Origin: Nocardia abscessus
GTDB lineage: Bacteria > Actinomycetota > Actinomycetes > Mycobacteriales > Mycobacteriaceae
Reading direction: 5' to 3'
Length of the DNA: 64,000 bases
Assembly: GCF_015477775.1 (NCBI RefSeq)
Contig: NZ_JADLQO010000017.1
Coordinates: 62,001 to 126,000 of the forward strand
The notes below the pieces were generated by a model, which made no database searches, had not been told where the DNA came from, and was given only the letters and a program-made list of their open reading frames with translations. This document shows, piece by piece, positions 34,674 through 42,482 of the stretch; within the stretch, counting starts at the first letter, position 1; every line of letters starts with the position of its first letter. A program made the position numbers and the translations under genes.

Positions 34674-35438
34674 CTAGGTCACCAGCTCTCCGGTATCGCT
34701 GCCAGGCACCAGCATTCGCGCCGCAGAGGCAGTTTGCTGAAAGCCGAGCGAGCGAACGAGATCCCGCATCTCGGCGCGGAAAAGCTTTCCCGGATCCTGT
34801 GTTTGCGGGCGCAAGTGGCCGTACACCTCGAGCGCGATCAGCCCGTGCATCCGGCCCCACATCCGCAGGGCGAGGGCGAGCGCGTCGGGAGGCAGATCGG
34901 GAAAGTCTGCCCGGACATGCTCGGCCAGTCTCTCGTCGAAATCGGACCACACGCAGTCACCCGTGGTCTGCGTAGCCGCGGCCCGTGGCCACGCGGCGGC
35001 CGCGAGACCGACCAGACCGGTACAGGCGCGTAATTCGGCCGCCGCGGCAGGTCCGCCCGGCGGCGGTCGATAGCCGGGCACCGGATCGCCGTAGATGAGG
35101 CGGAATTCGGCGGGCCGCTCGACCGCCCAACCACGCACGGCCTCGGCCCAGGCCACGATGCGGCCCGCCGGATCGTGCACCGCAACGGCATCTCGCGCCA
35201 CCTCGAGCCGGTCCACCAAGGCGGTGTAGACGTCGGAGATGAGCGTGGAGATCAACTCGTCGCGGGTGGCGTAGTAGCCGTAGATCGCGCCGGCCGTCAT
35301 CCCCATCTCGCGGGCGATGGCGCGCAGCGAGATCGCGTCCGGGCCGCCCTCGGCGAGCAACCGCATGGCGATTGTCTTGATGTCCTCCAGCGCCTGCGCG
35401 CGCAAGCGCTCTCGGCGACTCCTGACGATCTCGGCCAC
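34674..35438 (-). CDS. TetR-family transcriptional regulator
   Basis: 254 residues from a GTG. N-terminal helix-turn-helix: RLRAQALEDIKTIAMRLLAEGGPDAISLRAIAREMGMTAGAIYGYYATRDELISTLI (about 8-65). The larger C-terminal domain (WAVERPAEFRLIYGDPVPGY; MWGRMHGLIALEVYGHL) matches the TetR_C_33/WHG type seen in many actinobacterial repressors. It is divergent from the NAD(P)-binding protein gene across 85 bp that contains an inverted repeat; local control of that gene is likely. Confidence 0.93.
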   Translation of the reverse strand: MAEIVRSRRERLRAQALEDIKTIAMRLLAEGGPDAISLRAIAREMGMTAGAIYGYYATRDELISTLISDVYTALVDRLEVARDAVAVHDPAGRIVAWAEAVRGWAVERPAEFRLIYGDPVPGYRPPPGGPAAAAELRACTGLVGLAAAAWPRAAATQTTGDCVWSDFDERLAEHVRADFPDLPPDALALALRMWGRMHGLIALEVYGHLRPQTQDPGKLFRAEMRDLVRSLGFQQTASAARMLVPGSDTGELVT

Positions 35439-35479
35439 GGTTGACACTCTACAGCGTTGGGCTACTATCACCCGTGCCG

Positions 35480-35500
35480 TTACTGAACGGCGTGTAGTAA
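35480..35500. promoter_or_regulatory. Inverted repeat in the TetR/NAD(P)-binding gene promoter region
   Basis: TTACT (35480-35484) and AGTAA (35496-35500) form 5-bp arms 11 bp apart, in the AT-richest part of the divergent spacer. Position and symmetry suit a TetR operator; the arms are short, so this is tentative. Confidence 0.35.
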
Positions 35501-35523
35501 GTGAACGGGATGAAGGAGCAGTC

Positions 35524-36201
35524 GTGGACATCGGGGTTTTCGGAGCGACCGGCGTCATCGGTTCGCGGGTCGTCGGCGAAGCACTGCGGCGGGGACATCG
35601 GGTCACCGCCTTCACTCGCGACGCGGGGCGATTTCCCGCCGAACGCGGCGACGAGACCTGGGCGGTGGCCGACTGGCTGGACGCCGACAGCATCGCCGCG
35701 TCCATCGCCGGGCTCGACGTCGTCGTGAGCGCGGTGAACGCCGGACACGGCGTCGCCGACACCATCGCCAAGGCGGACGATTTCGTCGTCGGCGCGCGGG
35801 CGATGGTCGCAGCGCTCGACCGGCAGCCGCGGGTCCGGCTTATCGCGGTGGGCGGAGCGGGCAGCCTGGAGGTCGCACCCGGCGTGCAACTGCTGGACAC
35901 CGGGGACGAGTTCACCCGCACCCTCACCGACGTGCTCGAGGTCCCGGCGGAATACGCCCGGGTGGTGCGCGCGCTACGCGACGCCTTGGACATCTATCGG
36001 CTGTCCAACCGTCATTGGACCTACCTGAGCCCCTCGTCGGGGCGGATCGATCCGGGCGAGCGCACCGGGCGCTTCCGGATCGGCGGCGATCAGCTACTGC
36101 TCGGCGGCGCGGACATCTCCGCCGAGGACGTGGCGGTCGCCCTCCTCGACGAAGCCGAGCAGCCCCGCTTCGTCCAGCGCCGCTTCACCGTCGGGTATTG
36201 A
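35524..36201 (+). CDS. NAD(P)H-binding Rossmann protein (NmrA/YwnB-like)
   Basis: 225 residues from a GTG with AAGGAG 5 nt upstream. The N-terminal dinucleotide-binding motif is VDIGVFGATGVIGSRVVGEALRRGHRVTAFTRD (GxxGxxG). Later segments LDVVVSAVNAGHG, RLIAVGGAGSLEVAPGVQLLDT and WTYLSPSSGRIDPGERTGRFRIGGDQLLL match atypical short-chain dehydrogenases that often act as redox sensors or reductases. No Tyr-x3-Lys catalytic pair is visible. It is divergent from a TetR regulator, which suggests induction by an electrophile or redox stress. Confidence 0.9.
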   Translation: MDIGVFGATGVIGSRVVGEALRRGHRVTAFTRDAGRFPAERGDETWAVADWLDADSIAASIAGLDVVVSAVNAGHGVADTIAKADDFVVGARAMVAALDRQPRVRLIAVGGAGSLEVAPGVQLLDTGDEFTRTLTDVLEVPAEYARVVRALRDALDIYRLSNRHWTYLSPSSGRIDPGERTGRFRIGGDQLLLGGADISAEDVAVALLDEAEQPRFVQRRFTVGY

Positions 36202-36355
36202 GAGGACGCCCGGACAGAAACGGATCACCGGGGTTGCCGGACGGAGGCCGCACACGACGGCGTTTCTGTCGGACCCCTCCGGCACAATAGAGCTTGTCGG
36301 ACGTCGAACTGGTTGCCATGCAAAGTAATCCGCAACCGAGAGATAAGGGGCCACC

Positions 36356-36895
36356 ATGCCCGACGTTCAAGCTTCGCCGTCCGACCGGCCCACCGTCGAC
36401 CACGAAGAGCTCGTGGCCTTCGCGGCGGAGATCGAGCGGCACCGCGCTCTGCTGCGTAGTGCCGCGGAGGACTATCGGTGGCGCGTGGCCCAGCGGGTCG
36501 AGCACTTGGAACCGCCGGACCAGGAGCCGTGGCTGCGGCAGGCGGAGCAGTTCGTCGAGTCGCTGATGATCGACCCGATCCGGCACAGCACGCTGGATCT
36601 GGACGCCTACCGGGCCATCCGGGACGGCGTCCCCGTGCGGTACGACGTCGAACGCCGAAGCTACGTCCTGCCTCGTCCGGAGCGGGACCCGCTGCTGATC
36701 CGCCCCGGCTTGCCGGAGCACCGGCTGGGCGTCATCGCCCGGCTGGCTTCGCTCGGGTTGCGGCTCGAGCAGATCCAGGTCGTCGCGCTCACCACGGCCC
36801 AGATGGTGGCGCCGCACGAGGCAGCACGGCGGCCCGCACAAGCGCCACAGGTCAAGCGCGGCGCCACGAAACCCTCGCGGCGCGAAGCCGTCTGA
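36356..36895 (+). CDS. Hypothetical protein, possibly regulatory
   Basis: 179 residues with AAGGGG 7 nt before the ATG. The N-terminal half is helical and charged (HEELVAFAAEIERHRALLRSAAEDYRWRVAQRVEHLEPP). The C-terminal part (LPEHRLGVIARLASLGLRLEQIQVVALTTAQMVAPHEAARRP) resembles a helix-turn-helix-like helical pair, but this is weak. A basic tail ends the protein. No family recognised. It is convergent with rpsA, sharing a strong terminator. Confidence 0.72.
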   Translation: MPDVQASPSDRPTVDHEELVAFAAEIERHRALLRSAAEDYRWRVAQRVEHLEPPDQEPWLRQAEQFVESLMIDPIRHSTLDLDAYRAIRDGVPVRYDVERRSYVLPRPERDPLLIRPGLPEHRLGVIARLASLGLRLEQIQVVALTTAQMVAPHEAARRPAQAPQVKRGATKPSRREAV

Positions 36896-36913
36896 AGGCG
36901 CTCATCGAAACAA

Positions 36914-36946
36914 CTGTGCCCCAACCGGATTCCGGTTGGGGCACAG
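36914..36946. terminator. Bidirectional terminator between hypothetical gene and rpsA
   Basis: Perfect 16-bp arms CTGTGCCCCAACCGGA (36914-36929) and TCCGGTTGGGGCACAG (36931-36946), between the convergent stops at 36895 and 36967. On the minus strand it is followed by TTGTTTCG. Confidence 0.9.
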
Positions 36947-36966
36947 TCTGGTCTAACTATCGCCTA

Positions 36967-38433
36967 TCAGGCGTTGCCGGACAGCTTCTCCCGCAGAGCC
37001 GCCAGCTGCGCGTCGCTGGCCAGCGAACCGCCGCCCGACTCGGCCTGGCTGGCGGAGGACTGCGAACCGCTCTCGGAGGAGTAGTTCGACGCGCCGCCGC
37101 CGTTCGCGGCCTCGGCCGCGGCGTCGGCCGCCATCTTCTCCATCTGCGCGGTGTGCATCTTGTGGCGACGCTCCGCCTCGGCGTAGCGGCCTTCCCACTC
37201 CTCGCGCTGCTTGTCGAAGCCCTCGAGCCACTCGTTGGTGTCGGGGTCGAAGCCCTCGGGGAAGATGTAGTTGCCCTGCTCGTCGTAGCTGTCGGCCATG
37301 CCGTACTTCGACGGATCGAACTCGGCGTGGTAGTCCTCGTTGGCCTGCTTGAGGCTCAGCGAGATCCGGCGACGCTCCAGGTCGATGTCGATGACCTTGA
37401 CCATCGCGTCGTCGCCGACGGCCACGACCTGGTCCGGCACCTCGACGTGGCGCTCGGCCAGCTCGGAGATGTGCACCAGGCCCTCGATGCCCTCCTCGAC
37501 GCGGACGAACGCGCCGAACGGAACGAGCTTGGTGACCTTGCCCGGCACGATCTGGCCGATCGCGTGGGTGCGGGCGAACTGACGCCACGGGTCTTCCTGG
37601 GTCGCCTTGAGCGACAGCGAGACGCGCTCGCGGTCCAGATCGACGTCGAGCACCTCGACGGTGACCTCGTTGCCGACCTCGACGACCTCGGACGGGTGGT
37701 CGATGTGCTTCCAGGACAGCTCGGAGACGTGCACCAGGCCGTCCACGCCGCCCAGGTCGACGAAGGCGCCGAAGTTGACGATCGAGGAGACCACACCCTT
37801 GCGGACCTGGCCCTTCTGCAGCTGGTGCAGGAACTCGCTGCGGACCTCGGACTGGGTCTGCTCCAGCCAGGCGCGGCGGGACAGCACCACGTTGTTGCGG
37901 TTCTTGTCCAGCTCGATGATCTTGGCCTCGATCTCCTTGCCGACGTACGGCTGGAGATCGCGGACCCGCCGCATCTCGACGAGCGAGGCGGGCAGGAAGC
38001 CGCGCAGCCCGATGTCGAGGATCAGGCCGCCCTTGACGACCTCGATGACGGTGCCCTTGACGGCCTCGTCCTTCTCCTTGAGCTCCTCGATGGTGCCCCA
38101 CGCACGCTCGTACTGCGCCCGCTTCTTCGACAGGATCAGGCGGCCTTCCTTGTCCTCCTTGGTGAGAACAAGAGCCTCGACCTCATCGCCCACGGAAACG
38201 ACCTCGTTGGGGTCGACGTCGTGCTTGATGGAGAGCTCACGAGAGGGGATGACGCCTTCGGTCTTGTAACCGATGTCGAGCAGGACCTCGTCGCGATCGA
38301 CCTTGACGATGGTTCCTTCGACGATGTCGCCGTCGTTGAAGTACTTGATCGTGGCGTCGATGGCGGCGAGGAAATCCTCGGCGGAGCCGATGTCGTTGAC
38401 GGCTACCTGCGGCGAGGTGACGGTGGTGGGCAT
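36967..38433 (-). CDS. rpsA: Small ribosomal subunit protein bS1
   Basis: 488 residues starting MPTTVTSPQVAVNDIGSAEDFL, the canonical actinobacterial N-terminus. Four S1 RNA-binding repeats are visible: DGDIVEGTIVKVDRDEVLLDIGYKTEG (from about 35), KGTVIEVVKGGLILDIGLRGFLP, KGVVSSIVNFGAFVDLGGVDGLVHVSEL and PGKVTKLVPFGAFVRVEEGIEGLVHISEL. The C-terminal about 80 residues are Ser/Ala/Gly-rich and end SLASDAQLAALREKLSGNA, as in mycobacterial S1. bS1 helps mRNAs dock on the 30S subunit. A 14-residue upstream extension is open but lacks support. Confidence 0.97.
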   Translation of the reverse strand: MPTTVTSPQVAVNDIGSAEDFLAAIDATIKYFNDGDIVEGTIVKVDRDEVLLDIGYKTEGVIPSRELSIKHDVDPNEVVSVGDEVEALVLTKEDKEGRLILSKKRAQYERAWGTIEELKEKDEAVKGTVIEVVKGGLILDIGLRGFLPASLVEMRRVRDLQPYVGKEIEAKIIELDKNRNNVVLSRRAWLEQTQSEVRSEFLHQLQKGQVRKGVVSSIVNFGAFVDLGGVDGLVHVSELSWKHIDHPSEVVEVGNEVTVEVLDVDLDRERVSLSLKATQEDPWRQFARTHAIGQIVPGKVTKLVPFGAFVRVEEGIEGLVHISELAERHVEVPDQVVAVGDDAMVKVIDIDLERRRISLSLKQANEDYHAEFDPSKYGMADSYDEQGNYIFPEGFDPDTNEWLEGFDKQREEWEGRYAEAERRHKMHTAQMEKMAADAAAEAANGGGASNYSSESGSQSSASQAESGGGSLASDAQLAALREKLSGNA

Positions 38434-38661
38434 ATGTCGGTTTGCTCCGGACGGATTGTGGTCGGTTGCGGACATTGGAACTTTCGGTACGCTGCGATCT
38501 CACCGCGAAGTGTGAAGACGGACACTTAGGAACGTACCGCACGCGACGCGCGTGAAACTCAGCACGGTGTGAACTTCGGTACGGTTGTACGGAAGGCACT
38601 CGCGCGTTCAGCGTACGCGACCTCGGTCCGGGCGGGCAAACCGGTCAGGCCGCCACGCCGA

Positions 38662-38667
38662 TAGTCT
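38662..38667 (+). promoter_or_regulatory. -10 element (TAGTCT) for a leaderless methyltransferase transcript
   Basis: TAGTCT ends 7 nt before the GTG at 38675, with no Shine-Dalgarno sequence. The spacing is the same as at uvrB and polA. Confidence 0.5.
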
Positions 38668-38674
38668 GATCGGC

Positions 38675-39520
38675 GTGTCGGAAGATCGCCATGCGCAAGC
38701 AAACGCACTGCTCGGAACCTCGGGCATCGCGCGGACCCGGATCGGATCGGCGGCCAGCAGGGTGGCCAGCCGGCGGTGGTGGGACGCCGATGCCGCCCAA
38801 TACCACGAGACGCACGCGGAGTTCCTCGGCGTCGACTCCCCCGGCGGCGAGTTCGTGTGGTGCCCGGAGGGCCTGCACGAGGGCGACATGCGATTGCTCG
38901 GCGATGTCACCGGCAAGCTGGTACTGGAGATCGGCTGCGGCTCGGCTCCGTGCGCACGCTGGCTGGCCGGGCAGGGCGCGCGGCCGGTCGGGCTCGACCT
39001 GTCGCGCGGGATGCTGGAGCGGGGGCTGGCGGCGATGGCGCGCGGCGGCCCGCATGTGCCGCTGGTACAAGCGGACGCCGAGGCCCTTCCGTTCCCGGAC
39101 GCGTCGTTCGATCTGGCCTGCTCGGCGTTCGGCGCCGTGCCGTTCGTCGCCGACTCGGCGCTGGTGATGCGCGAGGTGGCGCGGGTGCTGCGCCCCGGAG
39201 GGCGCTGGGTCTTCTCGGTGAACCACCCGATGCGCTGGATCTTCCCGGACGATCCGGGTCCGGCCGGTCTCACCGCCACCATCCCGTACTTCGACCGGAC
39301 CCCTTACGTCGAGGTCGACGGCGACAACGTGCCCACCTACGTGGAGCACCATCGGACCATCGGCGACCGGGTGCGGGAGATCGTCGCGGCGGGACTGGTG
39401 GTGCAGGACATCGTCGAACCGGAATGGCCGGAATGGCTCGACCGCGAATGGGGGCAGTGGAGCCCGCTGCGCGGCGAGCTGTTCCCCGGTACGGCGATCT
39501 TCGTCACGAGGAAGCCCTGA
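38675..39520 (+). CDS. Class I SAM-dependent methyltransferase
   Basis: 281 residues from a GTG. Motif I is VLEIGCGSAPCARWL (about 90), motif II ARPVGLDLSRGMLERG, then VQADAEALPFPDASFDLACSAFGAVPFV and motif post-I VARVLRPGGRWVFSVNHPMRWIFPDD. The central Methyltransf_11-like domain is complete. The N-terminal 60 residues include RWWDADAAQYHETHAEFLG, common in a group of uncharacterised actinobacterial methyltransferases. The substrate is unknown. Its 3' end overlaps the convergent gene by 17 bp. Confidence 0.93.
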   Translation: MSEDRHAQANALLGTSGIARTRIGSAASRVASRRWWDADAAQYHETHAEFLGVDSPGGEFVWCPEGLHEGDMRLLGDVTGKLVLEIGCGSAPCARWLAGQGARPVGLDLSRGMLERGLAAMARGGPHVPLVQADAEALPFPDASFDLACSAFGAVPFVADSALVMREVARVLRPGGRWVFSVNHPMRWIFPDDPGPAGLTATIPYFDRTPYVEVDGDNVPTYVEHHRTIGDRVREIVAAGLVVQDIVEPEWPEWLDREWGQWSPLRGELFPGTAIFVTRKP

Positions 39521-39812
39521 GCGTGAGGCGATGGTCCTCGACCAGCTCGAGGATGGAGACCTCATGGCTGACCAGCAGTATCTGCGTCCCCGGCAGGTCG
39601 ATGAGCTTGCGCAATCCGTCCCGGAAGGCTTCGGCCTCCGCCATGGTGTCGAAGTCCAGTTCGACGAGCACTCGGTTCGGGTTGTGCGTGAATCGTGCCA
39701 CCCGGCAGTTGCGGGCTCCCGCCTCCGCGAAGTATCGCTCGAGACCGTCGAACGCAGGCTTCCACGTCTCGTAGTCGCGCACGGTGTCGTCGATGTGCAC
39801 AATCGTGGTCAT
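39504..39812 (-). CDS. Small dimeric alpha/beta-barrel-like protein
   Basis: 102 residues from an ATG preceded by GGGGAA. MTTIVHIDDTVRDYETWKPAFDGLERYFAEAGARNCRVARFTHNPNRVLVELDFDTMAEAEAFRDGLRKL has the beta-alpha-beta-beta-alpha pattern of ferredoxin-like dimeric proteins (ABM/EthD-like), with the DYxxWKxxFD motif typical of uncharacterised members. The function is unknown. The 3' end overlaps the convergent methyltransferase gene by 17 bp, so antisense interference between the two transcripts is possible. Confidence 0.8.
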   Translation of the reverse strand: MTTIVHIDDTVRDYETWKPAFDGLERYFAEAGARNCRVARFTHNPNRVLVELDFDTMAEAEAFRDGLRKLIDLPGTQILLVSHEVSILELVEDHRLTLRASS

Positions 39813-39914
39813 CACTTCCCCTTTCGCTGCGGACTGCCGGATATTCGCCGATTTCCTTGCAAGTCTTCGCGCCCCGGGGCCGGGGCACCATCTCTGATCG
39901 GTATCGAGGTCGCG

Positions 39915-40073
39915 TCACTGCGACTTCGGTTTACGCCCGGCCTGCTCCAGCGCCAGGCGCAGCGCGTACTCGATCTGGGCGTTGATACTGCGCAGGTCGT
40001 CGGCCGCCCACTTCGCGATGGCGTCGTGGACGGCCGGGTCCAGGCGTAGCAGCAGTTTCTTGCGCTCAGCCAC
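39915..40073 (-). CDS. Ribbon-helix-helix (Arc-like) DNA-binding protein
   Basis: 52 residues from a GTG: MAERKKLLLRLDPAVHDAIAKW followed by AADDLRSINAQIEYALRLAL. The beta-strand KKLLLRLD, the P-A-V-H-D-A-I helix and the S-I-N-A-Q-I-E helix are the ribbon-helix-helix pattern of Arc/toxin-antitoxin antitoxins. It lies 11 bp downstream of the SPFH gene in the same direction, a pairing I recall from other Actinobacteria. An inverted repeat upstream of the SPFH gene could be its operator. No toxin gene is adjacent. Confidence 0.8.
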   Translation of the reverse strand: MAERKKLLLRLDPAVHDAIAKWAADDLRSINAQIEYALRLALEQAGRKPKSQ

Positions 40074-40084
40074 GGGGCGCCGCC

Positions 40085-40969
40085 TCAGGAGTAGAGCGAA
40101 CCGGCGTTGACGACGGGCTGGGTCGGACGGTCACCGCAGAGCACGACGAGCAGGTTCGACACCATGGCCGCCTTGCGCTCCTCGTCCAGCTCCACCATGC
40201 CCTCCTGGGCGAGCCGCTCCAGCGCCAGGCCGACCATGCCGACCGCGCCCTCGACGATCCGGGTGCGCGCGGCGACCACCTGGTTGGCCTGCTGGCGAAC
40301 CAGCATGGCCTGGGCGATCTCGGGTGCGTAGGCGAGGTGGGTGATCCGCGCCTCCAGCACCTCGATGCCCGCCAGCTCGGTCCGCTCACGCAGTTCGACG
40401 GTCAGCTCCTCGGCGACCTCGGTGCCGTCGCGCAGGCTGGTTCGGTCGTCCTCGTGCGCGTCGTAGGGGTGCGTCGTGGCCAGGTGACGCACAGCCGCCT
40501 CGGACTGGGTCTCGACGTACTCCTCGTAGTCGTCGACGGCGAAAGCGGCCTTGAAACTGTCCACCACCCGGTAGACGACCACCGCGGCGATCTCCACCGG
40601 ATTGCCGTCGGCGTCGTTGACCTTGAGCTTCTGCGTCTCGAAATTCCGCACGCGCAGCGAGATGCTCTTGCGGTCGGTCAGCGGGAGCACCGAGAAGAAG
40701 CCCGGCTCACTGACCGAGCCGATGTAGCGGCCGAAGAACTGCACCACCTTGGCCTCGTTCGGGTTCACCACGGTCAGACCGGTCGCCAGCAACAGCAAGA
40801 CGACGACCACGACGATCGCCGCGACGGCGCCGACCACGAACAGCGCGTTGTCGTGGCGGGCGCCCGCGGCGAAGCCGAGCGCCGCGCCGCCGCCGAACAG
40901 GATAGTGAGCGCGAACCACCCCAGCAGCACCAGGAAGCCGTTGACGTGGAACGCGGGTCGAAACTGCAT
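40085..40969 (-). CDS. SPFH/Band 7 (stomatin/prohibitin-like) membrane protein
   Basis: 294 residues. Two hydrophobic segments, at about 8-32 and 39-62 (VVGAVAAIVVVVVLLLLATGL), form a membrane hairpin. The SPFH domain follows (about 65-240): VVNPNEAKVVQFFGRYIGSVSEPGFFSVLPLTDRKSISLRVRNFETQKLKVNDADGNPVEIAAVVVYRVVDSFKAAF and LAGIEVLEARITHLAYAPEIAQAMLVRQQANQVVAARTRIVEGAVGM. Such proteins scaffold membrane microdomains. ATG with GGGAGG upstream. The ribbon-helix-helix gene follows by 11 bp, and palindromes lie 12-30 bp upstream of its start. Confidence 0.95.
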   Translation of the reverse strand: MQFRPAFHVNGFLVLLGWFALTILFGGGAALGFAAGARHDNALFVVGAVAAIVVVVVLLLLATGLTVVNPNEAKVVQFFGRYIGSVSEPGFFSVLPLTDRKSISLRVRNFETQKLKVNDADGNPVEIAAVVVYRVVDSFKAAFAVDDYEEYVETQSEAAVRHLATTHPYDAHEDDRTSLRDGTEVAEELTVELRERTELAGIEVLEARITHLAYAPEIAQAMLVRQQANQVVAARTRIVEGAVGMVGLALERLAQEGMVELDEERKAAMVSNLLVVLCGDRPTQPVVNAGSLYS

Positions 40970-40981
40970 GACATCCTCCCA

Positions 40982-40999
40982 ATATCAGAGTGATATCAC
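40982..40999. promoter_or_regulatory. Overlapping palindromes upstream of the SPFH gene
   Basis: ATATCA-GAG-TGATAT (40982-40996) is a perfect 6-bp inverted repeat, and GTGATATCAC (40990-40999) is a perfect 10-bp palindrome sharing its right arm. They are AT-rich islands just before the SPFH ribosome binding site. They suit a ribbon-helix-helix operator, making autoregulation by the downstream gene plausible. Confidence 0.5.
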
Positions 41000-41049
41000 G
41001 AAGATAGCATGGCGCCGCCGCGCCGCACCAGGGCGCGGCGGCGGTGCGC

Positions 41050-42411
41050 TCACCCGGCGGCCGGTCGGATATTGCGGTTGAAGCGGAAGAGGTTGCGCGG
41101 GTCGCGCCGAGCCTTGAGCGCGGCCAGCCGGGCGTAGGTGTCCGGCCGATAACCCGCGCGAGTCTGCGCCTCGTCCGCTTCGCCGCCCGCGCCGTAGAGG
41201 AAGTTCAAACTGTGCCCGAGACTCCACGGCCCCAGCGCGGCACGGATATCGGCGCGTGCCGCGGCATTCTCGGGGTCGGTGATGATCCGTACGACGTAGG
41301 CGGCCTCGCGATGGTCCACTACGATTCCGGCCTCGCCCGCGCGGGCCAGCGCGCCACCGAGATGCCGGACGTCGACGACCGCTTCGGCGCCGGAATCCGG
41401 GCCCGCAGCGGCAAGCAGCGCCGCCGCCGCTTCCGCGGTGAACTCGCCGAGCAGCGCGTTCGTCGCGGCATACGCGTGCGGATGGTCCGGGTCGCCGTGG
41501 ATGGTGTGCGACTCGGTGTACGGCATCACGCGCAGGTCGTCCTTCAGTCGTTCGCCGACCTCCCGCAGCGGCGCGACCAGCCGTTCCCCTTCCTCGGCCG
41601 GACCGCTGTAGGCGATCCGGATCGACGCGACGTACCGGCCGCGCAGCGGCTCGGGCAGCTGCGGGATGTCCGGGTAGGCGAGCATGGTGACCGTCGAGGT
41701 CACTTCCTCCGGCACGGTGGCGGTCCACTGTCGCCACACCTCCAGCGCCCGCTCCACCAGTGGCGTGTCGAACACCAGCTGCCCGCCGTAGACCGTGGCG
41801 ATCGGGACCAGGCCGACTTCCAGCCCGGTCACGACGCCGAAATTGCCTCCGCTGCCGAGTACCGCGCCGAACAGCTCGTCGTCCGCCGTCAGCGTGCGCA
41901 CCCGCCCGTCGGCGGTGACCAGCTCGATCGCCCGCACGTGCTCGGCCGCGTACCCGAATTGACGCGCGAGCAGCCCGACGCCGCCGCCGAGCAGATAGCC
42001 CACCACGCCCACCGACGGCGACGAACCGTTCAGCGGCGCCAGCCCGTGCTCGGCCGCCGCTTCGACCAGCGCACCCGCGCGCACACCCGCGCCGACGTGC
42101 GCGGTCCGGCGGTCCGGATCGATTCGGATGGCGGTCATCCGCCGCGTGCTGATCAGCACGCCGCCGTCCGTGGCGACGGACAGCCCGTGGCCGGTGGCCT
42201 GCACGGCGACCGGCAGATCGTGGCGCGCGGCGTACTCCACGGCGGCGCGCACGTCCTCGGCGTGCGCGGCGCCGACGATCAGCGCGGGCCGATGCGTGTA
42301 GGCGGTCTGGAAGCCGGCGATCTCCGTGTCGTAACCGTCCTCGCCCGGGCGGAAGACCGGGCCGGTGAAGATGTCGACGTTTTCCTCGGTCTGTGCGGCA
42401 TTGTTTCCCAT
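41050..42411 (-). CDS. FAD-linked oxidoreductase, berberine-bridge-enzyme type
   Basis: 453 residues. The FAD_binding_4 domain has the covalent-flavin histidine in VQATGHGLSVATDGGVLI (about 75) and the GVVGYLLGGGVGLLARQFGYAAEHV loop. The BBE C-terminal signature is LNFLYGAGGEADEAQTRAGY then YARLAALKARRDPRNLFRFNRNI. The cysteine that gives a second flavin bond in many BBE enzymes is replaced: the loop reads NGSSPSVGVVGY, so the flavin is probably held by histidine alone. No signal peptide. It is divergent from a LysR regulator and likely an inducible oxidase of a small molecule. Confidence 0.93.
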   Translation of the reverse strand: MGNNAAQTEENVDIFTGPVFRPGEDGYDTEIAGFQTAYTHRPALIVGAAHAEDVRAAVEYAARHDLPVAVQATGHGLSVATDGGVLISTRRMTAIRIDPDRRTAHVGAGVRAGALVEAAAEHGLAPLNGSSPSVGVVGYLLGGGVGLLARQFGYAAEHVRAIELVTADGRVRTLTADDELFGAVLGSGGNFGVVTGLEVGLVPIATVYGGQLVFDTPLVERALEVWRQWTATVPEEVTSTVTMLAYPDIPQLPEPLRGRYVASIRIAYSGPAEEGERLVAPLREVGERLKDDLRVMPYTESHTIHGDPDHPHAYAATNALLGEFTAEAAAALLAAAGPDSGAEAVVDVRHLGGALARAGEAGIVVDHREAAYVVRIITDPENAAARADIRAALGPWSLGHSLNFLYGAGGEADEAQTRAGYRPDTYARLAALKARRDPRNLFRFNRNIRPAAG

Positions 42412-42451
42412 GCCTTCGACCTTGCTCCGCCACTGCGAAGAAGTAAAACAG

Positions 42452-42474
42452 ATAGTTCTTCTGGTTCCTATAAT
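42452..42474 (+). promoter_or_regulatory. LysR-type operator candidate and TATAAT box before lysR gene
   Basis: ATAG (42452-42455) and CTAT (42468-42471) form an inverted repeat with a 12-bp gap, close to the T-N11-A LysR box. Overlapping it, TATAAT (42469-42474) is a perfect -10 box 8 nt before the lysR ATG, suggesting a leaderless, autorepressed transcript. Confidence 0.5.
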
Positions 42475-42482
42475 GATCAGTT

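Noticed and set aside
38475..38600. Repeated GAACTT(T)CGGTACG sequences upstream of rpsA as an S1 autoregulatory element
   Set aside because: Two similar copies occur (near 38478 and 38571), but they are short, imperfect and on both sides of the probable promoter. The evidence is too thin to call a regulatory element.
39915..40969. Classical toxin-antitoxin locus at the ribbon-helix-helix gene
   Set aside because: The ribbon-helix-helix protein resembles an antitoxin, but the adjacent gene is an SPFH membrane protein and no toxin-sized ORF with toxin motifs lies beside it.
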